A stretch of 64,000 nucleotides of DNA from Pseudomonadales bacterium (GTDB lineage Bacteria > Pseudomonadota > Gammaproteobacteria > Pseudomonadales > Azotimanducaceae), in NCBI GenBank assembly GCA_017642855.1, contig JAEPOO010000001.1:1645072-1709071 (forward strand), read 5' to 3'. Below the pieces are notes generated by a model. That model was not told where the DNA came from and made no database searches. It was given only the letters and a program-made list of their open reading frames with translations. Shown here piece by piece: positions 18,072-27,087 of the stretch. How positions within the stretch are numbered: position 1 is the stretch's first letter; every line of letters starts with the position of its first letter. The translations under genes and the position numbers were made by a program.

Positions 18072-18785
18072 ATGCAACCAGTACGTGATTTCCAGGCACC
18101 AGGCAACGAAACCCTGGTAAACGAACTTCTCAGCTGGATGGCGTTTCCCCGGTTATTCCTCTCCACACCGACGCTGTTTGATGTGCCAGAAGGGAACGGA
18201 AGACCTGTTCTGGTCATGCCCGGATTCGGTGCGGGTGACCTTTCCACCCTGCCTCTTCGCCGATACCTCGCTCTCATTAACTACCGGGTTTCTGGTTGGC
18301 AACAAGGCAGCAACACCGGAGAGGTACTGGAACTGCTGGAAGCCATGAAATCCCTGACCCTGGAAGAAGCTGACAGGCACAGCGAAAAAATTGATTTGGT
18401 CGGTTGGAGCCTGGGCGGTTACATCGCACGCGAAGTCGCTCGCGAACTGCCGGACCAGGTGAACTCGGTGATTACTCTGGGCAGTCCCGTTGTCGGAGGC
18501 CCCAAATACACCCGAGTGGCGCCCTTCTTTGCCGCAAGAGGTATGGACCTGGATGACATCGAGCGTGACGTCGACGCTCGGTATGACATTGCGTTGCAGG
18601 TTCCGGTAACGGCGATCTATTCGAAACGTGATGGCGTTGTGTCCTGGGAAGCCTGCATTGACTGCGTCTCTGACGGCGTTGAGCACGTCGAGGTCAATGC
18701 AAGCCACCTCGGACTGGGCTACTCGGCGGATGTCTATCGCATTATTGCGAAACGCCTCGCGCTGCACGCGCCGAATAGCGCCTGA
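18072..18785 (+). CDS. Alpha/beta hydrolase
   Basis: A 237-residue hydrolase. VLVMPGFGAGDLS carries the oxyanion region, the nucleophile elbow is GWSLGG, and a late His-containing stretch (VNASHLGLG) should supply the catalytic His. It resembles PGAP1/triacylglycerol-lipase-like esterases. It closes the tetR-led gene run. Substrate not determined. Confidence 0.85.
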   Translation: MQPVRDFQAPGNETLVNELLSWMAFPRLFLSTPTLFDVPEGNGRPVLVMPGFGAGDLSTLPLRRYLALINYRVSGWQQGSNTGEVLELLEAMKSLTLEEADRHSEKIDLVGWSLGGYIAREVARELPDQVNSVITLGSPVVGGPKYTRVAPFFAARGMDLDDIERDVDARYDIALQVPVTAIYSKRDGVVSWEACIDCVSDGVEHVEVNASHLGLGYSADVYRIIAKRLALHAPNSA

Positions 18786-19104
18786 ACTGAAAACCGCAAG
18801 CGCCCAACCAGAACATGCGGTTGGCAAACTTCCATCGCAGGCATTCGGTGTCTATCCAAGCGTATCTCCCGACCAGATGCTCGATCATCTGGCCTCGCAC
18901 AAAGGCATCACCAGCCCGGGTAAGAGACAAGACAGCGCCTATACCCTGCGCCGTCACAACAACCAGCTGAAAACTCGAAAGAAATCCATCGAACGGTTTG
19001 CCGGCGGTAACCAGCAACATCAAGAGTGTTGGCTCCTGATACTCAGACAGGTTAGATTCTGATCTCAACGTTCACAATTCTTTTATAAGAGTGAGGAGTC
19101 ATCC
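18786..19104. other. Intergenic region without a supported gene
   Basis: Open frames exist on both strands (for example minus 18742-19068, with a hydrophobic stretch), but none has a ribosome binding site and recognisable sequence, and both run into the hydrolase gene. The last bases hold AGTGAGGAG, the ribosome binding site of the next SDR gene. It may contain that gene's promoter. Confidence 0.4.
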
Positions 19105-19872
19105 ATGGATCTTGGTCTCAACGGCGCCAAAGCTGTGATCTCGGGGGGTAGTCAGGGCATTGGCCTGGCTGTCGCCAAAGCACTGCTTTCCGAAGGCGCC
19201 AGCGTTAGCATTGCCGCGAGACGCAAGGAAGGTGTCGATACCGCGGTCAAGGCGCTCTCACCGCTCGGCAACGTCAGCGGCTATGTTTGCGATGTCAGCG
19301 ACTACGACGCTACCGTGAAGTGGATGCAGGATGCCGCTGAAGCGATGGGCGGCATCGACATTGTCGTTCACAACGCTACCGCCAGCGGGCAACCTGGGCC
19401 AGGCACAGAAGCCTGGACTAACAATTTTAATATCGATGTACTGGGCATGGTCGGCATGAGTGAAGGTGCGCTACCATTCCTCGAAGCGTCGGATAAGGCC
19501 GTACTGATACAGATTGCATCTATTACCGGCTTTGAGCATCATGATGTACCCATCAGCGCGAGCTACGGCGCCATGAAAGCAGCCTCCATCAGGCATATGG
19601 CGCAAATTGCCCAGCAATGGGGCGACAGGGGTATTCGCGCTAACAGCGTCGCGCCCGGCCCGATCATGATTGAAGGTGGCGCATGGGATCAGATCAAAGA
19701 ACACGCAACTGCCCTCTATGAGAGAGATCGCGATTGGCATCCGAGCAAACGAATGGGTACGGCAGAAGAAGTCGCACGAGTCGTTGCTTTTCTGGCCAGC
19801 CCAGCTGCCAGCTGGGTCAGTGGTGCCACCGTGCGTGTTGATGGGGCATTTACGAGAGGGGTTGATTTCTAA
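19105..19872 (+). CDS. Short-chain dehydrogenase/reductase
   Basis: A 255-residue classical SDR with SGGSQGIGLAVAKA (cofactor loop), an HNATA variant of the NNAG motif, the catalytic Ser in QIASITGFEHH, and YGAMK as YxxxK. The C-terminal SPAASWVSGATVRVDGAFTR is typical of FabG-like enzymes. The stop overlaps the next start by one base (TAATG), so it is coupled to the DUF952-like gene. Substrate unknown. Confidence 0.9.
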   Translation: MDLGLNGAKAVISGGSQGIGLAVAKALLSEGASVSIAARRKEGVDTAVKALSPLGNVSGYVCDVSDYDATVKWMQDAAEAMGGIDIVVHNATASGQPGPGTEAWTNNFNIDVLGMVGMSEGALPFLEASDKAVLIQIASITGFEHHDVPISASYGAMKAASIRHMAQIAQQWGDRGIRANSVAPGPIMIEGGAWDQIKEHATALYERDRDWHPSKRMGTAEEVARVVAFLASPAASWVSGATVRVDGAFTRGVDF

Positions 19873-20351
19873 TGTTACGAGCTATTTTATTCACCACTGG
19901 ACTCACACTTTCACTTATCTCATCGGCGGATCATCACTTGAAAAAAATTGACCATCCCTTTGTTTATCACCTCGTTCAGGCAGAACTCTGGGATCAAACC
20001 ATTGCATCAGGCGACACCTATTTTCCGCCGACTTACGATGTGGACGGCTTCACCCACGGCACGTCGAATCCTGACAAGCTGCTGGCGGTTGCCAACCACT
20101 TTTACCCGGATGTGACGGGCGACTGGTATTGTCTGCGCATGACGGTCGAAAGCCTTGAGAAAACCGGTGTGAAAACCGTATTCGAAGGCACCGCCCCAGT
20201 CGGCGATATTCAGCCGGATTTCGAAGGATCAGATGATGAACTGTTTCCACACATTCACGGCGGCATTCATCCAGATGCAGTGCTCGAAGCACACGCGGTA
20301 AATCGAGATGACAACGGTCAGTTTCTGAGCATCGAAGGTGTGACCAACTAA
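19872..20351 (+). CDS. Secreted DUF952-like protein
   Basis: A 159-residue protein with an apparent signal peptide (residues 1-19, MLRAILFTTGLTLSLISSAD). The rest fits the DUF952 pattern: VYHLVQAELWDQTIASGDTY, then DVDGFTHGTSNPDKLLAVA with the family His, and ELFPHIHGGIHPDAVLEAHA. Most DUF952 proteins I know are cytosolic and have no assigned function, so a signal peptide is unusual. It is translationally coupled to the SDR upstream. Confidence 0.72.
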   Translation: MLRAILFTTGLTLSLISSADHHLKKIDHPFVYHLVQAELWDQTIASGDTYFPPTYDVDGFTHGTSNPDKLLAVANHFYPDVTGDWYCLRMTVESLEKTGVKTVFEGTAPVGDIQPDFEGSDDELFPHIHGGIHPDAVLEAHAVNRDDNGQFLSIEGVTN

Positions 20352-20764
20352 GCTTCGAAAGCGTCGACAGCTCCGCAAACACATCGTTTTCTGCACAAGT
20401 CGCATAAAACTTTCCAGCGGCATCTTATCCTGCCGGCTTTACTGCGATTATTTGCATCATCACGTTGCGGATTTAAGTAAGCCACTCTACCGAACTTACC
20501 CAGCGCCTTGTCTTTGAGCGCTTGAACATCGGACACGTTCACAGCAACGGTCGGCACTGCGAGCCCTTCACGACCGATAGTGCCCGGCACCTCGGTGCAG
20601 ACGTCCACGTTACTGTATAACGCTCACGGGTCTGTAACGCCTGAGCTTTCGCAGCTCCAGCTAGATTCACCCCCATTTCGAGCAATGGCTTTTTTTAGAA
20701 ATCAGCGGCCTGCGACGGTATCGGCAAGCAACACAGAGACGGGCCGATGCATGACAGCATTTTG
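20352..20764 (-). pseudogene. Degraded short-chain dehydrogenase remnant
   Basis: On the minus strand around 20475-20590 the translation reads AVPTVAVNVSDVQALKDKAL then GKFGRVAYLN. This matches the classical SDR stretch at strand 4 (VDVSD...ALVDKALEKFGRVDVLVNNAG) but breaks off at the NNAG position. Downstream protein-like pieces continue in other frames. No start with a GxxxGxG loop is found upstream within the frame. It is best explained as a frame-disrupted, shortened SDR gene. The segment 20640-20764 shows nothing else. Confidence 0.42.
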
Positions 20765-22504
20765 TTAACGAATCACCCTGCCCGGACGCGCACCTGTGTC
20801 CTGGTCGTTCAGGCGAGTCATGACACCGTTAACAAAGGTATTTAGGTAACCTTCTGCGGATTGCAGAATTCTGCTGCCGCCTGCCGGCAGGTCGTGATGA
20901 ACCTCCAGTCTGCCAAGGCCTAATCGATCGAGGTCAAAAACGTTGATGTCAGCTCTTTTGCCGACCTGCAGGCTGCCACGATCTGTCAAACCAAAAAGTT
21001 CTGCATTCGTGTGGGTCTGCTTCTTCACGATCAGTTCGATGGGCATTTTCTGGCCACGGCATCTGTCCCTCACCCAGTGCGTCAGCTGATAAGTCGGACC
21101 GACAGCATCAAAAATCAGATTCACATGGGCACCCGCATCGGACAGACCAATCGTTGTGTTGGGGTGAGGAATCATTTCTTCCATCACACTGAAGCTGCCA
21201 TCCACAAAATTAGCACCGAGCAGGATAGCGAACTGATCACCGTCACTGGCGGTCAGATAGTCATACATATATTCCGGAACTTCTTTACCGGCTGCTGCCG
21301 CCAGGCTGGCGATATTGCCTTCCGGTTCCGGCTCATAGTTGATCGGCATTTCAATCGGGAACATCGCGGGTGCTGCCATGCTGAGCAACCCGTAAACGTT
21401 GGCCATGACGCCAGGCTGATCCGGCGGCACATCATCGTCAGCAAGAATGGCGGCTTTAACTTCCGGTTTCTTCAGTTCAGCAAGCATTTGCTGAAACGGC
21501 AGATCTGCGTACTTCAGGAACGTCGCGCGACGCATAAACATGTGATACGACTTAAGGCTGGTCACAAAACCGATGGGACGTGTCGCAATCTGAGGTGTGA
21601 TTTCGACACCCTGCTTGTTGGCTTCTTCAACAATGTCCAGACAATGACGCCACTGATCCGGATGACTGCCATTCTGAGCCAGCGTGAAGGTTGCTTTCAC
21701 GCCGCAGGTCCGCGCAATTTCTGCAAACAGTTCGACTTCCTGCTCTGTCGTCCACTTCTCAGGGACCATGTCACCGACAACACCCGCAGGCACTGCCTGG
21801 AAGAGCCCTCGACCTGCAGCTTTGATGGCGTGCCCGATAGCAATCAGTTCCGCTTTCTCAGCAAAGGTCCCGGGAATAGGATCACCCAGCACGGATCGGT
21901 GACCGACCGTACGGGACGTTGAAAATCCAACGGCACCAGCTTGAAGGCCTTCTTTCACAATATTGCACATGGCTTCCAAATCTTCTGCCGTCGCGTCTTC
22001 ATGACGAAGCGCACGCTCGCCCATGACGTAATTACGAACTGCCGAGTGCGGCACCTGGGTGCCAATATCCATGGTGTACTGCTTGGTGCCGAGATAACTG
22101 ATGTACTCTGGAAAAGATTCCCAGTTACCCCACTCGATGCCTTCGTAAAGCGCGGTGCCGGGAATATCTTCGACACCTTCCATGAGTTCGATCATGCCCT
22201 TCTCACCACCTGGGGGGCATGGTGCAAATCCAACACCACAGTTACCCATCACAACGCTGGTGACGCCATGACTGAAAGAAGGTTCGATCGTGTCATCCCA
22301 ACTCACCTGACCGTCATAGTGTGTATGAACATCAACCCAGCCTGGTGTGACATAGGCACCGTCTGCCTCAATGGTTTCCTTGGCAGTGCCGTTGGCTTCG
22401 CCAACCGCGGCAATCTTTCCGTCCTGTATCGCCACATCACCGGTAAACGGCTTACCGCCGAGCCCGTCAACGATGTTGGCACCTCTAATCAGGTAGTCGT
22501 ACAT
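20765..22504 (-). CDS. D-aminoacylase-type amidohydrolase (paralogue 1 of 3)
   Basis: A 579-residue amidohydrolase-superfamily protein of the N-acyl-D-amino-acid deacylase group (COG3653 type). Visible motifs are VTPGWVDVHTHYDGQ (HxH metal ligands, near residue 60), MGNCGVGFAPC (metal-bridging Cys in characterised D-aminoacylases), and GLSDAGAHVNLIFDAV (catalytic Asp). At the positions where D-aminoacylases have two more His ligands this protein shows GLFQAVP and TFTLAQNG, so the metal site may differ. GGAAGAGAG precedes the ATG. Expected to hydrolyse amide or cyclic amide bonds; the substrate is uncertain. Paralogues: 36675-38444 and 49860-51569. Confidence 0.87.
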   Translation of the reverse strand: MYDYLIRGANIVDGLGGKPFTGDVAIQDGKIAAVGEANGTAKETIEADGAYVTPGWVDVHTHYDGQVSWDDTIEPSFSHGVTSVVMGNCGVGFAPCPPGGEKGMIELMEGVEDIPGTALYEGIEWGNWESFPEYISYLGTKQYTMDIGTQVPHSAVRNYVMGERALRHEDATAEDLEAMCNIVKEGLQAGAVGFSTSRTVGHRSVLGDPIPGTFAEKAELIAIGHAIKAAGRGLFQAVPAGVVGDMVPEKWTTEQEVELFAEIARTCGVKATFTLAQNGSHPDQWRHCLDIVEEANKQGVEITPQIATRPIGFVTSLKSYHMFMRRATFLKYADLPFQQMLAELKKPEVKAAILADDDVPPDQPGVMANVYGLLSMAAPAMFPIEMPINYEPEPEGNIASLAAAAGKEVPEYMYDYLTASDGDQFAILLGANFVDGSFSVMEEMIPHPNTTIGLSDAGAHVNLIFDAVGPTYQLTHWVRDRCRGQKMPIELIVKKQTHTNAELFGLTDRGSLQVGKRADINVFDLDRLGLGRLEVHHDLPAGGSRILQSAEGYLNTFVNGVMTRLNDQDTGARPGRVIR

Positions 22505-22659
22505 CTCTCTCTTCCGTGCTTATCTGGTGAATTTGAACAGTCCAAATCATACCTTGAACGCCGCATGATTGCGTTTTGTAAAATTCTTTTGTCAATTTTG
22601 AAAGCCAGGCATAAGTGTCTGCCGAATACTCGACGATCAGGATTTACCCTGGGTCTTCA

Positions 22660-23160
22660 TCAACCACCTTGAATGCGGTCAAAGAGCTGATTCAAAACAC
22701 GATTTTCTCCAAGAAAAGGTATCTCAACCGGCGGTAGGTCTTCGCGTAAAACCGCCCAAAGCGCCAGAGGGCCTTCAATGATGACTGTCGCAAGTGTCAG
22801 AGCAACCGCCATCCACCAGGCGATTTGTCCCCAAAGTGTGTCTGGCAACAGCAGGTCGTACGCTGTGATGTAGATCGCCGTTGCCAGAAAGCCGGGCCAG
22901 GTCATGTGAACAAACTGCCGGGTTGAATTGGCTTCTGAGTCAAAGCTGAACAAGAATGGCGAGAGGATGAAATCCGGCGAATCGATTTTTGCGTTAACCA
23001 GCCTCGCACCCAACCAATGCGCCCACTCATGGAAAAGATACGCGGACAGCCCTAGTCCAACACCCAGACAAATCTGAAGTGCCATGTTTTCCGGTGATAA
23101 GACAAAAAGCCCCATCGTCACAATGACGATGGCAGAGTCCCTAAAGACGAAACGGCGCAA
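22660..23160 (-). CDS. Membrane protein with HExxH motif (site-2-protease-like)
   Basis: A 166-residue membrane protein with four or so hydrophobic segments. HEWAH near residue 45 lies in a hydrophobic helix (LFHEWAHWLGARL), the arrangement of M50-type intramembrane zinc proteases. A clear NxxPG motif is not seen, although MTWPGFLATAIY near 108 could occupy its place. The start is TTG 23160 behind GAGAG. It is divergent from the MFS gene at 23221. Protease activity is inference; it may be a non-proteolytic relative. Confidence 0.6.
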   Translation of the reverse strand: MRRFVFRDSAIVIVTMGLFVLSPENMALQICLGVGLGLSAYLFHEWAHWLGARLVNAKIDSPDFILSPFLFSFDSEANSTRQFVHMTWPGFLATAIYITAYDLLLPDTLWGQIAWWMAVALTLATVIIEGPLALWAVLREDLPPVEIPFLGENRVLNQLFDRIQGG

Positions 23161-23220
23161 GGCAATCTCTCACAAATTTCTGCTGTGACCGCATGATACA
23201 TCGCATTAAGATCGGATTTC

Positions 23221-24444
23221 ATGGCAGAACCCACCTTCAAAGATGGCCTGGTTCTTTTAACAGACAGAGATTTCGCTCGCTTGTTCGCGGCCTACCTCGT
23301 CACCTACCTCGGAACCGCCATGGCACCGATCGCCATTGCATTTGGCGTTCTGGATTTAACCGGATCAACCCGAGATTCTGCGATCGTCATCGCAGCTTCT
23401 ACCACGGGGCAGATTCTGATTCTTCTGATTGGCGGTACGCTCGCTGACCGCACTTCACGACATCGCTTGCTCGTGTTCGCGGATGTCATAGCGTTTTGCA
23501 GCCAGGGTGCAATCGCATGGCTACTCATGATCGGTGAAGCCACTGTCATGAATCTCGCAGGACTCATGCTGATCACCGGCGTCGCATATGCCCTGCACCA
23601 GCCGTCCATCACCGGATTCATTCCGCAGATCGTCGATCGCAAGAAACTGCAGGCTGCCAACGCATTACTCGGTGTCGCGCGAAACGGTGCCTTCACCCTG
23701 GGGGCGGCACTGGCAGGTGTCCTGGTTGCCAACATAGGCGCTGGTCCGACTCTGGCGCTGGACGCCCTCACCTTCGGCTTGTCAGGTTTACTGATCCTGT
23801 CTTTACGACCTAAACCTCAGGCGTCAACAGAGTCCGCCACTTTCTTCGAGGACCTGCGCCTTGGATGGAGGGAGTTCATTTCACACAAATGGTTGTGGAC
23901 CATCGTGCTGCAATTCTCATTGATCGTGGCCAGTCTGGAAGCGGTATTCGGGTTGCTGGGTCCGGCGGTATCCAGAGAATATCTTGGCGGCGCGGTTTCC
24001 TGGGGGATTATCGCCGCCGGTTTTGGCGCAGGCACCATACTCGGAGGATTACTCGCCATTCGACTCCGTGTTGAGCGCCCGATGCTGTTTGCTTCCCTAT
24101 TGGTGTTGTTCTGGTCCATTACACCGCTCTTGCTGTCGGTGCCAATGGCGGTACCCATTGTCGCGATGGGCGCTTTTGTTGCTGGATTCACTGGCCAGAT
24201 ATTTGGCGTGCTCTGGTATACGACCCTGCAGACTCACGTACCATCAGCGCTCTTATCACGCGTCAGCGCCTACGATCACCTGGGATCAGTCGGTATCGCA
24301 CCGCTTGGCATCATCGCCAGTGGATTCCTTTATGAAAGTATTGGCTTCCGGGACACACTTTATTGGTGCGCCGCATTGGTTGTTGTGCCGACGTTGCTGG
24401 TTTTGTGTGTTCGCGAAGTGCGAGAAATTCGAACCGTTCGTTAA
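23221..24444 (+). CDS. MFS transporter, EntS-like (DHA3 type)
   Basis: A 407-residue 12-helix major facilitator protein. The loop 2-3 motif appears as GGTLADRTSRHRLL and the TM5 region as ARNGAFTLGAALAGVL. The N-terminal YLVTYLGTAMAPIAIAFGVL is typical of EntS/macrolide exporter-like MFS members. Probable drug or siderophore efflux, substrate unknown. The stop interlocks with the stop of the sortase-system histidine kinase (TTAA, 24441-24444). Confidence 0.87.
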   Translation: MAEPTFKDGLVLLTDRDFARLFAAYLVTYLGTAMAPIAIAFGVLDLTGSTRDSAIVIAASTTGQILILLIGGTLADRTSRHRLLVFADVIAFCSQGAIAWLLMIGEATVMNLAGLMLITGVAYALHQPSITGFIPQIVDRKKLQAANALLGVARNGAFTLGAALAGVLVANIGAGPTLALDALTFGLSGLLILSLRPKPQASTESATFFEDLRLGWREFISHKWLWTIVLQFSLIVASLEAVFGLLGPAVSREYLGGAVSWGIIAAGFGAGTILGGLLAIRLRVERPMLFASLLVLFWSITPLLLSVPMAVPIVAMGAFVAGFTGQIFGVLWYTTLQTHVPSALLSRVSAYDHLGSVGIAPLGIIASGFLYESIGFRDTLYWCAALVVVPTLLVLCVREVREIRTVR

Positions 24445-26237
24445 CGTAATCGGGATGTAAGACGAAGCAGTGGCAAACGAACAGTGGCGGTCACACCGGG
24501 TGCTTCTTCCCGATTCGCCAGCTCGAGCGAACCACCGTGAAAGTCAGCAATCACCCGTGCTATGTAAAGACCGAGACCCAGGTGGTCTGAAGTGCTCGCG
24601 CCCCGAACACTGACCATGGACTCCATCAGGTCCTGACGATCTTCAGGAAGACCCGGTCCGGAATTAATGACCCGCAGCACGGCACAACCGGCATCGATAT
24701 GCAGTCTCAGCGTCACTTCACCATCTTCAGCAAACTCGACCGCATTATCGACCAGCTTATCCAGCATCTGTGCAACAAGCTCGGGGATACCGGTGACAGG
24801 CACATCCTCTGACTCGATCTTCAACGTGAATCGGTTTTCAGGATAAGCCAGTTGATACCCTTCCAGGCAACCGATGACCACTTCTGCCAGATTAAAACGA
24901 TCCACATCTTCTTCATCAAGCGCTTCCTCAAGACGACGCGCCTCAGCCATCTTGTTCAGAATGCTGGTTAACCGGCCGATACCTTCCTGCGCACGATGCA
25001 CATAAACATTGTCAGCATCACTGGCATCAAGATTCTCCAACGAAGACTTCACAACGGAAATCGGCGTGCGTAACTCATGATTAAGTCGACTTGCCATGCG
25101 CTCGAGATAATCGTTGTATTGCCGCAGGTGTTCAGCCGATCTCACCGTGCCCTGCAGCTTCACTACTTGCTTACGGGCAAGCCATATTGAAATCACCGTC
25201 GCCACAAGAATCATCAACATAACTGTCATCGACAGTCGGAACACATCCCAGCGTAAATAACCGATCAAGTATTCACTGGCATCGGAGGACTGCTCTAGTG
25301 TCAGCGTCGCAACCTGAGTATCACCAGTCAGAATCGGAACAGTCGCAGAAACTGATCGTTCCGGCACAGGAACACCCTGGGCAATCAAGGTCTGGCGCTC
25401 ACTCACCAAAGTTGTGATGTAGGGCAAGCTGGCCAGCAAACGCTCCAGATCCGTTGGCGCATAAACCAGTCGCCCCAGGTCTTCCGAAGTACGGGTCGAA
25501 CTCGCGCCCATCATGAATCGAATGTCACGGTCACCCTCTTCATCCACGTCTGTTACCAGTGTGGAAAAACGTCGCCCGAGTTCTTCGCGCGGCACCTTCA
25601 ATTCAACATTGAAACCCTTTTCTGTTGCCATCCAGCGGCCGGTAATATCGGCGCGTTCCCGAAGCGCACGCCCGTTTTCACCGATGACACTGACGTCGAT
25701 CTCACCGGGTTGCCTCGCAGATAACGTCAGGCGATGAAACGCGCCCGAACGGTCAGCGTAAGCGATCTGAATATGATCGTTGCGATGAACACTCAGCGAC
25801 CCGAGCGCCCGATAAACAACAAAGTCATCTGTAATCTCGTAGTGCAGATACAGATAGTTCTGATCGCTTCCAACACTGAGCCGATAAGAGAGAGATTCGG
25901 TGGCGTAAGGAAATCGGATCCTGATCAGGTCATCGAGTCCAAAAACCATGCGCTGATGGACCGGCCAATCCGTGATCCGCCCGTCCAAGCTGATCTCGCT
26001 CTGAATCTCGACACTGCGATATACGGCACCGCTTTCATCATCAGCAATAAATGCAAGAAACCTTTCATCCCCGGCAAGCATGGCAGCGACTCCCTGAGCC
26101 GTAGTTGCCAGTGCCGCTTGCTGACTCAGGTTTGCCTCTTCCTGCCACTGACTAATTTGCGTGGGAGCAAAGACAAACAGCGACAAAGAAGCCAACAGCG
26201 GCAGGCAAAAAAGAAACCAAAAGTGACGCTGGATCAT
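24441..26237 (-). CDS. pdsS: Proteobacterial dedicated sortase system histidine kinase
   Basis: A 598-residue sensor kinase. TM1 is at about residues 5-24, a periplasmic domain runs to about 325, and TM2 is at about 335-355. The HisKA box ASRLNHELRTP has the phosphorylated His near residue 387. HATPase motifs follow (NAVEFAEDG, GPGLPEDR, GLGLYIARV). The periplasmic part has a CBM9-like look (ISLDGRITDWP, later YLYLHYEITDD). ATG 26237 interlocks with the response regulator stop (ATGA), which fixes the start; an earlier ATG would lie inside that gene. Domain plan and context match the PdsS family. It presumably controls sortase and target expression. Confidence 0.9.
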   Translation of the reverse strand: MIQRHFWFLFCLPLLASLSLFVFAPTQISQWQEEANLSQQAALATTAQGVAAMLAGDERFLAFIADDESGAVYRSVEIQSEISLDGRITDWPVHQRMVFGLDDLIRIRFPYATESLSYRLSVGSDQNYLYLHYEITDDFVVYRALGSLSVHRNDHIQIAYADRSGAFHRLTLSARQPGEIDVSVIGENGRALRERADITGRWMATEKGFNVELKVPREELGRRFSTLVTDVDEEGDRDIRFMMGASSTRTSEDLGRLVYAPTDLERLLASLPYITTLVSERQTLIAQGVPVPERSVSATVPILTGDTQVATLTLEQSSDASEYLIGYLRWDVFRLSMTVMLMILVATVISIWLARKQVVKLQGTVRSAEHLRQYNDYLERMASRLNHELRTPISVVKSSLENLDASDADNVYVHRAQEGIGRLTSILNKMAEARRLEEALDEEDVDRFNLAEVVIGCLEGYQLAYPENRFTLKIESEDVPVTGIPELVAQMLDKLVDNAVEFAEDGEVTLRLHIDAGCAVLRVINSGPGLPEDRQDLMESMVSVRGASTSDHLGLGLYIARVIADFHGGSLELANREEAPGVTATVRLPLLRLTSRLR

Positions 26238-26932
26238 GAAGGCGCTTTCCAGCGATAACCCATGCCGTATACCGTCTCGATGCAATCGAATGCCTCATCA
26301 ATGACAAGAAACTTCCTGCGGATGCGTTTGATATGTGAGGTGATGGTGCCTTCATCAACCACCATTTGAGACTCCTGCATTAACTGCTCACGGTTTTTTA
26401 CATGACCCGCGCGTTTTGCCAACGCGTGAACCATCCAGAATTCTGTCAGGGTCAGCTCTACCAGCGCCCCCTGCCATCGACAGGTGAGCCGATGACTGTC
26501 GAGTTCTAGATCGCCTTCTAAGATGACTGCGTCAGCCGCATCCTCGGCACTGGATATGATTTCAATACGCCGGAAGAGCGCTGCTACCCGAGCGACCAGG
26601 TGCGGCAGACTGATATCTTTCGTCAGATAGTCATCTGCACCCATGCGCAGGCCACTGACAATATCGATGTCATCATCCCGTGCTGTCAAAAAAATAATCG
26701 GCAACGTCTGGGACTTCTGACGCAACCACTGACAAAGACCAAAGCCGCCATCTACATCATCACCCAGCCCGATATCAATGACGGCCAGGTCCGGCAATCG
26801 TGACTGGAAAATCTCCTGGGCTTCAGTGCGACTTCTATAGGTATCAACCTGGTATCCCTGGCGAGAAAAGGCATCCGCGTAGTTTTCCCGCAGGAGTTCA
26901 TCGTCTTCAATTATGGCTACTCGGTACGTCAT
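26234..26932 (-). CDS. pdsR: Proteobacterial dedicated sortase system response regulator
   Basis: A 232-residue OmpR-type regulator. Receiver domain: acidic pocket E9-D10-D11, phospho-acceptor D53 (VIDIGLGD), and conserved Lys in YLTKD. The C-terminal winged helix is at about 135-232, ending DCIETVYGMGYRWKAP. ATG 26932 with AGGA upstream is preferred to ATG 26956, which lacks a ribosome binding site. It is co-transcribed with the kinase by a four-base overlap and divergent from pdsO, so the 155-base spacer probably holds its binding sites. Confidence 0.92.
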   Translation of the reverse strand: MTYRVAIIEDDELLRENYADAFSRQGYQVDTYRSRTEAQEIFQSRLPDLAVIDIGLGDDVDGGFGLCQWLRQKSQTLPIIFLTARDDDIDIVSGLRMGADDYLTKDISLPHLVARVAALFRRIEIISSAEDAADAVILEGDLELDSHRLTCRWQGALVELTLTEFWMVHALAKRAGHVKNREQLMQESQMVVDEGTITSHIKRIRRKFLVIDEAFDCIETVYGMGYRWKAPS

Positions 26933-27038
26933 GTCTTCATCCTGTGACAGTGTCATTTTGTTGCCAGAATTGGACAGCAGAAAGACACGGCTGATTCGTT
27001 AAGATGCCGCATTTCCCGAGCTTAATAAACCGTGGGCG

Positions 27039-27055
27039 GGTTGATTGAACCAACC
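27039..27055. promoter_or_regulatory. Inverted repeat in the pdsR-pdsO divergent spacer
   Basis: GGTTG-ATTGAAC-CAACC lies about 33 bases upstream of the pdsO start codon, within the divergent spacer. It is the only obvious dyad in the spacer. It could be an operator for the adjacent regulator, but the arms are short. Confidence 0.25.
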
Positions 27056-27087
27056 GGCACCACCATTCATTCACTCGAGGAAATACA

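Noticed and set aside
18628..19068. Overlapping open frames on both strands between the hydrolase and SDR genes
   Set aside because: Both run into the hydrolase gene, lack ribosome binding sites and have no family resemblance; treated as intergenic.
21011..21922. 303-residue plus-strand open frame
   Set aside because: It is antisense to amidohydrolase 1, rich in His, Arg and Thr, and matches no family; a by-product of codon bias.
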